DNA of 20,931 bases from a virus: IMG/VR virus record IMGVR_UViG_3300032242_000553, positions 1 to 20,931 of that record; one strand, written 5' to 3'. Of the stretch, positions 12,221 to 17,722 are shown piece after piece. The position numbers and the translations under genes are program-made. The notes beneath the pieces were generated by a model, which did no database searches, was not told where the DNA came from, and worked only from the letters and a program-made list of their open reading frames with translations. Position 1 is the stretch's first letter, and the number at the start of each line of letters is the position of its first letter.

Positions 12221-12627
12221 TACGCCTTATAGCGCGAATCCTCTTAATAGCCTTTATGGTGGGGTTCACGCAAAGCGTCGGAGCGGTAGCAGCCTTCGCG
12301 CCTAAAGAAAATCTATCTTTTCTTAAGGAGCCTAAGCTTTACGCTAAATTCGCGGTAAATAACTCTCGTCAATTCGAGTGCTTAAACGAGCTATGGACGC
12401 ACGAATCCCATTGGAACCCTAGAGCTGCTAACCCGCACTCGACGGCTTTCGGTATTCCGCAATTCCTAGACTCGACGTGGCGAAACTATAACTATCCGGT
12501 ACGTCCTAAAGATCCTATATTGCAGATCAAAGCCGGGTTACGTTATATTACGGTCAGGTACGGAACACCTTGTAAAGCTTGGGCGTTCTGGAAACTACAA
12601 CTAAAGCGCGGTAACGCGTGGTACTAA
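12205..12627 (+). CDS. Secreted lytic transglycosylase-like protein
   Basis: The 140-residue product has a signal peptide or membrane anchor (about residues 5-31, IRLIARILLIAFMVGFTQSV). A lysozyme-like SLT domain follows, with LWTHESHWNP (catalytic E67), AFGIPQF and QIKAGLRYITVRYGTPCKAW. This pattern is common in actinobacterial and actinophage transglycosylases that cleave the glycan strand of peptidoglycan. The GTG start at 12205 overlaps the previous gene by 16 bp; no better start is present upstream of the signal sequence. It lies outside the lysis cassette, among DNA-metabolism genes, so it may act early on the cell wall. Two Cys in the mature part could pair. Confidence 0.78.
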   Translation: MEGALIRLIARILLIAFMVGFTQSVGAVAAFAPKENLSFLKEPKLYAKFAVNNSRQFECLNELWTHESHWNPRAANPHSTAFGIPQFLDSTWRNYNYPVRPKDPILQIKAGLRYITVRYGTPCKAWAFWKLQLKRGNAWY

Positions 12628-12651
12628 GCGGTACTAAGAAGGCGGTACTCG

Positions 12652-12981
12652 GTGGATCAAAAGATAGTAAAGCTCGTAGAAGATCGAGCCGGGTATTACT
12701 GCGAGATTTGCGGTCTCCCGGCAGAGGACACTATGGCTTTACACCACCGAAAGCTTAAGTCCCGGGGTGGTAAGGATTCGGTTAGTAATCTAATCCGGAT
12801 CCACCACTCGTGCCATAATCTAAAAACTGATAGTGTCCACCTTAATCCTGAGAAGGCGGAAGCTAAGGGCTATATGTGTCCTAGTTGGGCTAGTCCCGAC
12901 GAACACCCTTTTACTCGTCCCGACGGATCGGTAGTGCTACTACTCGAGGACGGTACTACTAAATTACTTACGGAGGCATAA
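12652..12981 (+). CDS. HNH endonuclease
   Basis: The 109-residue protein has CEIC (C17, C20), LHHRK (H31, H32), SRGGKDSVSNLIRIH (N46) and HHSCH (C54, H55): a complete HNH/treble-clef nuclease with a structural zinc. The short C-terminal part is polar and has no added DNA-binding domain, so a stand-alone homing role is possible. A packaging role is also possible, because similar HNH proteins help terminases in HK97-like phages, though this one is about 3 kb from terminase. GTG 12652 start. It overlaps ssb by one base. Confidence 0.83.
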   Translation: MDQKIVKLVEDRAGYYCEICGLPAEDTMALHHRKLKSRGGKDSVSNLIRIHHSCHNLKTDSVHLNPEKAEAKGYMCPSWASPDEHPFTRPDGSVVLLLEDGTTKLLTEA

Positions 12982-13346
12982 TGGAAATTATCGTAGAAGG
13001 CAACGTTGGAACAGAGCCGGAGCTTAAGTTTGCTAAAGACGAATCGCTAGCAGAATTCTCTTTTGCATATACGCCTTATAGCAAGGCTAAGGGAGAAGGC
13101 GAAACCGTTTGGCTACGCGTTACCTTTTGGAATTCTAAGAGCGATCTCGTTATGAATAGCTTACGTAAAGGCGATAAAATTTTATTACACGGTATTTTTA
13201 AGCAACGTACCTACGAAGCTAAAGACGGATCTACTAAGGTCTCTAACGAAGTAACCGGTAAGAGCTTCGGAATTATCCCGAAGGCTCCTAAGAATCAAGC
13301 TCCTTACGTAGAGAGCGTTCACCAAGCGGAGGCGCCAGCGTGGTAG
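12981..13346 (+). CDS. ssb: Single-stranded DNA-binding protein
   Basis: The 121-residue protein has the OB-fold pattern of SSB: EIIVEGNVGTEPELKF, FSFAYTPYSK, TVWLRVTFWNSKSDLVMNSL and KGDKILLHGIFKQRTYEAKDG. It would coat single strands during replication and Rad52-like annealing. The C-terminus ends EAPAW rather than the acidic DDDIPF of bacterial SSB, so recruitment of host partners may differ. A GGAGG ribosome site precedes the ATG. It overlaps the HTH gene by 7 bp. Confidence 0.85.
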   Translation: MEIIVEGNVGTEPELKFAKDESLAEFSFAYTPYSKAKGEGETVWLRVTFWNSKSDLVMNSLRKGDKILLHGIFKQRTYEAKDGSTKVSNEVTGKSFGIIPKAPKNQAPYVESVHQAEAPAW

Positions 13347-13525
13347 AAGAATTTTGGACGTGTAAAGACGTTATCGAGTATTTAGGTATCGAGATGAATA
13401 ATCTCCGTCAATTACAATGGCGCGGGACTATTAAGTGGAAGAAAAAAGAAGGTAAAACCGTCTTTTACTCCGCAGACGATATTCGCTCTTATAAGTCGGT
13501 ACGCGACTCCCGTAAGCAGAGATAA
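13340..13525 (+). CDS. Small helix-turn-helix protein (excisionase/MerR-like)
   Basis: The 61-residue product has TCKDVIEYLGIEMNNLRQL, then WRGTIKWKKKEGKTVFYSAD and DIRSYKSVRDSRK. Helix, turn, helix, beta hairpin and Y-S-x-x-D-I-x-x-Y are typical of small winged-helix DNA binders such as phage Xis or AlpA-type regulators. No integrase is in the window, so a regulatory role is more likely than excision. GTG 13340 start with GGAGG at 13328-13332. Confidence 0.7.
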   Translation: MVEEFWTCKDVIEYLGIEMNNLRQLQWRGTIKWKKKEGKTVFYSADDIRSYKSVRDSRKQR

Positions 13526-13534
13526 AATAATGAC

Positions 13535-13750
13535 GTGCTTATTATTGACGAAGAGATTACCCTCGCAGAGCTAGACGAAGCGATAGGGCATATTTCGACT
13601 ATGCTTAAAACTGACGAGTACGGTAACCGTATGACTTATCAGCGTAAGCAATTTTTAGAAGGTAGCTTGGACGATTTACTCGACGCTCGCTTGGAGGTAA
13701 TGCGTGGAAAGCAAAGTAGTGAAGGTGGAGAGTCTAACTCCGGATCCTAA
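13535..13750 (+). CDS. Small hypothetical protein upstream of the modification genes
   Basis: The 71-residue product reads MLIIDEEITLAELDEAIGHI, then YQRKQFLEGSLDDLLDARLE and a polar Ser/Gly-rich tail. It is helical and acidic. The GTG 13535 start has no clear ribosome site, so the true start could differ. It overlaps the ParB-like gene by 47 bp and may be translationally coupled to it. I do not recognise a family. Confidence 0.55.
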   Translation: MLIIDEEITLAELDEAIGHISTMLKTDEYGNRMTYQRKQFLEGSLDDLLDARLEVMRGKQSSEGGESNSGS

Positions 13751-14189
13751 AAATGCTCGTAAGCATAACGATCGCAATATAAGCGTTATCGCGGAATCGT
13801 TAAATAAATTCGGGCAACGTAAGCCGATCGTAGTTACTCCCGAAGGCGTAGTAATTGCCGGTAATGGAACGCTACAAGCTGCGAAGTATTTAGGTTGGAA
13901 AGAGCTATCGGTAGTCGAAATCCCTAAAGATTGGGACGAGCCTATGATTAGAGCTTATGCGCTCGCTGATAACCGATCCGCCGAATTAGCGGAGTGGGAT
14001 ACGGCGATCCTATCCGAACAACTGTTCGAATTAGAAAATGAGTTAGACCTAAAGTCTTTCGGATTTGAGTTACCTAACGTCGAATCCGACGAAGCGCCTT
14101 TAGAAGATTTTAAGAGCTACGACGAATCTATGCCGACTACCCACGTCTGCCCTAAGTGTAGTTATGAGTGGAACGGCTCCTCTAAGTGA
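13704..14189 (+). CDS. ParB/Srx-like domain protein of the modification operon
   Basis: The 161-residue protein has a ParB N-terminal-type domain: LTPDPKNARKHNDRNISVIA, SLNKFGQRKPIVV, VVIAGNGTLQAAKYLGW and YALADNRSAELAEWD. This form (A-D-N-R-x-A-E-L-A-x-W-D) is often fused to, or next to, phage DNA methyltransferases. It ends with HVCPKCSYEWNG, a half zinc knuckle. ParB-fold proteins can bind DNA, hydrolyse CTP or cut DNA; which applies here is not clear. GTG 13704 has GGAGGT at 13693-13698. A GTGA overlap couples it to the CmoA-like gene, which suggests a role in targeting or controlling DNA modification. Confidence 0.8.
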   Translation: MESKVVKVESLTPDPKNARKHNDRNISVIAESLNKFGQRKPIVVTPEGVVIAGNGTLQAAKYLGWKELSVVEIPKDWDEPMIRAYALADNRSAELAEWDTAILSEQLFELENELDLKSFGFELPNVESDEAPLEDFKSYDESMPTTHVCPKCSYEWNGSSK

Positions 14190-14884
14190 CGTATAAAGAT
14201 AATATCGTTGCCGGCGATAAATGGAAGTTTGATAGCGAAGTAACAGAAGTATTCGACGAAATGCTCGAGCGCTCGATCCCTGACTATTTAGGTATGCGCC
14301 GTAATACTACGGAGCTAGCCTTAAGATTCGCTCAGCCGGGTACGTCTATCGTCGATCTAGGCTGCTCCCGGGGAACCGGGTTAAGACCGATTATAGATAA
14401 ACTCGGTAAGGCTAATAGTTATATCGGCGTAGAAGTCTCGGAGCCTATGATCGAAGTAGCTAAGGTTAAGATCCCCGAAGCCGAAATAGTAAACCTAGAT
14501 TTAAGAGACGAATACCCTAAAGCTCGAGCTTCGGTAACGCTTTCGATCCTTACGCTCCAATTTGTACCAATCGAGTACCGGCAGAAGATTATCTCTAACG
14601 TCTATAAAAATACGGTAGAGGGCGGAGTATTTCTATTCGTAGAGAAGATTCTCGGATCTGACTCTTACGCTGACGAGCTTCTCGTAAATACTTACCTCGA
14701 CCGTAAAGGCGAGAACGGATATACGCACGAGCAGATCGTAGCTAAGCGCCGAAGCCTAGAAGGAGTCTTAGTCCCGGTTACTAGCGATTGGAACGTAGAT
14801 CTACTTAACCGCGCCGGATTTAAGCACGTCGATTGCTACTGGCGACACTTAAACTTTGCGGCTTGGGTAGGCGTTAAAGAGTGA
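14186..14884 (+). CDS. CmoA-like carboxy-SAM synthase
   Basis: The 232-residue protein matches E. coli CmoA (as recalled) across its length: WKFDSEVTEVFDEMLERSIP against the DWTFDERVAEVFPDM region, RFAQPGTSIVDLGCS (SAM motif I, D57), LTLQFVP (123-128), FLFVEK, ENGYTHEQIVAKRRSLE (177-192) and a C-terminal HLNFAAWVGVK. CmoA converts SAM and prephenate to carboxy-SAM. R188 aligns with E. coli R199, reported to hold the new carboxylate. The usual partner CmoB, which uses carboxy-SAM on tRNA, is absent here. Instead a C5-cytosine DNA methyltransferase follows with a GTGA overlap, so the product is probably supplied to it. A simple SAM methyltransferase is the alternative. Confidence 0.85.
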   Translation: MTYKDNIVAGDKWKFDSEVTEVFDEMLERSIPDYLGMRRNTTELALRFAQPGTSIVDLGCSRGTGLRPIIDKLGKANSYIGVEVSEPMIEVAKVKIPEAEIVNLDLRDEYPKARASVTLSILTLQFVPIEYRQKIISNVYKNTVEGGVFLFVEKILGSDSYADELLVNTYLDRKGENGYTHEQIVAKRRSLEGVLVPVTSDWNVDLLNRAGFKHVDCYWRHLNFAAWVGVKE

Positions 14885-15957
14885 CCTACTCCGTACCCTC
14901 TATGGAGGAGATCGCTAAGGTAAAGGGTACTAACGGCTTTACTATGGTCTCTACCTTCTCCGGGTGCGGCGGATCTTGCCTCGGATTCGAGATGGCAGGG
15001 TTTAACCTTTTATGGGCTAACGAATTTATCGAAGAAGCTCGTACGACTTATAAAGCTAATCACCCGGGCGTAATCTTAACCGGGGAAGATATTAGAGAGA
15101 TAACCGCAGAACGTATCTTAAAAGATACGGGGCTAAAGGTAGGGGAACTCGATCTACTCGAGGGATCTCCTCCTTGCGCTAGCTTCTCGACCGCCGGAGT
15201 ACGCGAAAAGGCGTGGGGTAAAGTAAAGAAGTATTCCGATAGCGTCCAGCAAGCTGACGATCTATTTTTTGAGTATGCGCGCCTAGTAAAAGACCTACAA
15301 CCTAAAGTCTTTATAGCGGAGAACGTAACCGGGCTAGTAAAGGGTAAAGCTATCGGTTATTTTAAGTTAATCCTTAACGAGCTTAAAGAAGCCGGGTACG
15401 AAGTCGAGGTTAAAGTCTTAGACGCTAGCTATCTCGGAGTACCGCAAGCGCGACAACGCGTAATCTTTATCGGAGTACGACAAGACCTCGTAGACTGCTA
15501 CCTCGTTAAACCCGCTTTCCCTAAGCCTCGACCTAAACGCTATACCTTTAATGACGCCGTAGAGACCCTAGAGAAGCCGGTAGACCCTTTTATAGATCCG
15601 GAGACCGGTCACCCGATAGGACTCGGCAACGCCGTAGGAATCGAGTGGGATAAGCTTAAAGACGGCGGACAAAGCACTAAATACTTCCAACTCGTTAAAG
15701 CTTTCGCTAATAAACCCGTAGGGACTATAACCGCTTCAGGAGGGCAAGTAGGACTCGCTTCTATTACTCACCCTAGCGAAAAGCGTAAATTTAATCTTAA
15801 AGAGCTAAGGCGCTTATCTAGCTTCCCTGATGACTTCGAGCTAACCGGTACTTACGTACAAAGGTGGGAACGGATAGGACGTAGCGTCCCTCCTCTTATG
15901 GCTAAAGCTATTGCCGATACGATTCGAGATGAGATACTCCGTAAGGTTACAATGTAA
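14881..15957 (+). CDS. C5-cytosine DNA methyltransferase, probable carboxymethyltransferase
   Basis: The 358-residue enzyme has all core motifs: I (STFSGCGGSCLGFE, 24-37), IV with catalytic C99 (GSPPCASFS), VI (ENV, 147-149), VIII (QARQRVIFIG, 189-198), IX (LRRLSSFPDDFE) and X (RIGRSVPPLMAKAI, 331-344). In motif X the near-invariant Asn of GN[SA]V is Arg (R334). The same position in M.MpeI is N374, and the N374K change was reported by Wang and Kohli (2021, from memory) to allow use of carboxy-SAM and formation of 5-carboxymethylcytosine. Overlap with a CmoA-like gene fits that use. The target site is unknown. Plain 5-methylcytosine formation remains possible. Confidence 0.85.
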   Translation: MTYSVPSMEEIAKVKGTNGFTMVSTFSGCGGSCLGFEMAGFNLLWANEFIEEARTTYKANHPGVILTGEDIREITAERILKDTGLKVGELDLLEGSPPCASFSTAGVREKAWGKVKKYSDSVQQADDLFFEYARLVKDLQPKVFIAENVTGLVKGKAIGYFKLILNELKEAGYEVEVKVLDASYLGVPQARQRVIFIGVRQDLVDCYLVKPAFPKPRPKRYTFNDAVETLEKPVDPFIDPETGHPIGLGNAVGIEWDKLKDGGQSTKYFQLVKAFANKPVGTITASGGQVGLASITHPSEKRKFNLKELRRLSSFPDDFELTGTYVQRWERIGRSVPPLMAKAIADTIRDEILRKVTM

Positions 15958-15959
15958 CT

Positions 15960-16439
15960 ATGAGCGAGAGTAATGTAATTAAGCTCGATCCTAAACTGGT
16001 CGAGAAGGAGCGTAACGTCTTTCGCTACCGGCAAGCCGGGCTAACCTTCGATCAGATCGCTACTCGTTTAGGCTACTCGCACCCTTCCGGCGCTCACGCA
16101 GCGTTTAAGCGAGCGCTAGACCGTATTAAAGACGAGTCTCTAACGGAGGAGATGAGAACTCTTCATAAGGCGAGACTCGAAGCTGCCTTAGTCGCTATCT
16201 GGCCAGAGGTACAAAAGGGTAATCTCCAAGCTATCGACCGTATGCTAAAGATCCTCGATCGAGACGCGAAGCTTTACGGTCTAGATATGCCTACTAAGAC
16301 CGAAGTGGAGGTAACGCAATATGACGGAGTTATTTTACGAGAGAGAACACGAGAGATTATCTCGACTATACGAGCAGCTCGAAGAGCGCCGGATATCTTG
16401 GGAAGCGGATCTAGCGAGACCGGAGCAGTTACCGAATAG
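15960..16439 (+). CDS. Terminase small subunit-like protein
   Basis: The 159-residue product has an N-terminal helix-turn-helix (about 16-55: ERNVFRYRQAGLTFDQIATR then LGYSHPSGAHAAFKRAL) and a helical middle (LHKARLEAALVAIWPEVQKG). Small terminase subunits of this type bind the packaging start on phage DNA and regulate the large subunit. It begins 2 bases after the methyltransferase stop. The last 39 codons overlap the large terminase gene in another frame for 119 bp, an unusually long overlap. The tail there (RTREIISTIRAARRA) is basic. Confidence 0.75.
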   Translation: MSESNVIKLDPKLVEKERNVFRYRQAGLTFDQIATRLGYSHPSGAHAAFKRALDRIKDESLTEEMRTLHKARLEAALVAIWPEVQKGNLQAIDRMLKILDRDAKLYGLDMPTKTEVEVTQYDGVILRERTREIISTIRAARRAPDILGSGSSETGAVTE

Positions 16440-17691
16440 CGATGACGGTTGGTCTATCTATCTTTACCTAGCCGGTAGAGGAGCGGGTAAGACTCGTACT
16501 GCCGCAGAGTGGCTAGCTTGGGAAGCTATATCGCAAGAAGATACCCGTTGGGCTATCGTCGCTCCTACCTTCGGAGACGTTAGAGACGTATGCGCGGAAG
16601 GCGAATCGGGGATTATAAATATCCTTAGAAGCTACGGAGCGCTCGAGGACTATAACCGCTCGCAGGGGCAGATCGTCCTAACTAACGGATCTCGTATAAA
16701 GCTCTTCTCTGCCGACGAACCCGATCGCCTTCGTGGACCTCAACACCACGGCGCTTGGTGCGACGAGCTAGCAGCGTGGCGCTATATGGATACTTGGGAT
16801 CAGCTCCAATTCGGCTTACGTCTAGGAGATCACCCGCGTACCGTAATTACTACTACTCCTCGACCCGTCCCGCTTATCCGTAACCTAGCCGGGAGAACCG
16901 ACGGAACAGTAAAGGTAGTAAGAGGCTCGACCTTCGATAATGCGGCTAACCTCGCTCCGCAAGCTTTACTCGAGCTTAAGGCTCGTTACGACGGGACTAG
17001 GTTAGGTAGGCAAGAGCTTTACGGGGAAGTCTTAGAGGACGTAGAAGGCGCTCTATGGACTCGTCAGATGATCGAGGACGGTCGTATAGCTTTAGAGGAC
17101 GCTCCTCCTTACTTCCGTATCGTCGTAGCTATCGACCCGGCGGTAACGAGCGGGGAATTTTCCGACGAGACCGGGATTATCGTAGCCGGCGCTACTCCTG
17201 ACGGACACTATTACGTCTTAGAGGACGCGACTATGAAAGGCTCTCCGGAGGCGTGGGCGCGTAAGGCGGTAGAGCTTTACCGTAAATGGAAATGCGATCG
17301 AATCGTTGCCGAAACTAATAACGGCGGAGATATGGTCGAGGCGGTACTAAGGCAAGTTGATAACTCGATCCCTTATCGTAAGGTAACCGCGTCTCGAGGT
17401 AAGAAGGTAAGAGCGGAGCCGATCTCCGCTTTATCCGAACAGAAGCGACTTCATTTCGTCGGAGGCTTTTCGTTATTAGAAGATCAACTCGTATCGTGGC
17501 AACCTGACTCCGGAGTATCTCCCGATCGTATGGACGCTATGGTATGGGCGGTTACCGAGTTAATGGGAGGATCCGTCGCGTTGCGCTCGCTCGCAGCTCT
17601 TGCGGATTTTTGCCCGGCGTGTAGATTACCTTTACTTAAAGGCACAAGATTATGTCCGCGTTGTAATCACGCTATCATTACACCAGCCTGA
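16321..17691 (+). CDS. Terminase large subunit
   Basis: The 456-residue protein has Walker A AGRGAGKT (51-58), the Walker B-like WCDE (146-149), ITTTPRP (coupling motif) and a C-terminal RNase H-like nuclease starting IDPAVTSGEFSDETG (D272) with VAETNNGGDMV and DRMDAMVWA. It translocates DNA into the prohead and cuts concatemers. ATG 16321 is supported by GGAGGT at 16307-16312, in spite of the long overlap with the small subunit. The last 27 residues hold CPAC and CPRC, a zinc ribbon not usual for terminases. A 31-bp gap with AAGGAG leads to the portal gene. Confidence 0.92.
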   Translation: MTELFYEREHERLSRLYEQLEERRISWEADLARPEQLPNSDDGWSIYLYLAGRGAGKTRTAAEWLAWEAISQEDTRWAIVAPTFGDVRDVCAEGESGIINILRSYGALEDYNRSQGQIVLTNGSRIKLFSADEPDRLRGPQHHGAWCDELAAWRYMDTWDQLQFGLRLGDHPRTVITTTPRPVPLIRNLAGRTDGTVKVVRGSTFDNAANLAPQALLELKARYDGTRLGRQELYGEVLEDVEGALWTRQMIEDGRIALEDAPPYFRIVVAIDPAVTSGEFSDETGIIVAGATPDGHYYVLEDATMKGSPEAWARKAVELYRKWKCDRIVAETNNGGDMVEAVLRQVDNSIPYRKVTASRGKKVRAEPISALSEQKRLHFVGGFSLLEDQLVSWQPDSGVSPDRMDAMVWAVTELMGGSVALRSLAALADFCPACRLPLLKGTRLCPRCNHAIITPA

Positions 17692-17722
17692 TTTATAAGG
17701 GGCATTAAACAAGGAGTAGACA

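Noticed and set aside
12033-12269. Minus-strand frame across the 12098 operon start
   Set aside because: It is opposite a hairpin, ribosome site and two supported genes, and is Arg/Ser-rich without a motif.
12615-12660. Repeated GGTACTAAG-like words between transglycosylase and HNH genes
   Set aside because: Only two full copies and one partial in a few dozen bases; too short and imperfect to claim a functional repeat.
13340-13525. HTH protein as an excisionase of a temperate phage
   Set aside because: No integrase, attachment site or repressor switch is visible in the window.
14186-14884. CmoA-like enzyme as part of tRNA wobble uridine modification
   Set aside because: No CmoB or tRNA gene is in the window, and the gene is coupled to a DNA methyltransferase; tRNA use cannot be excluded but is less likely.
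15852-16034. Minus-strand frame across the methyltransferase/terminase junction
   Set aside because: It is opposite motif X and the small terminase start; no ribosome site.
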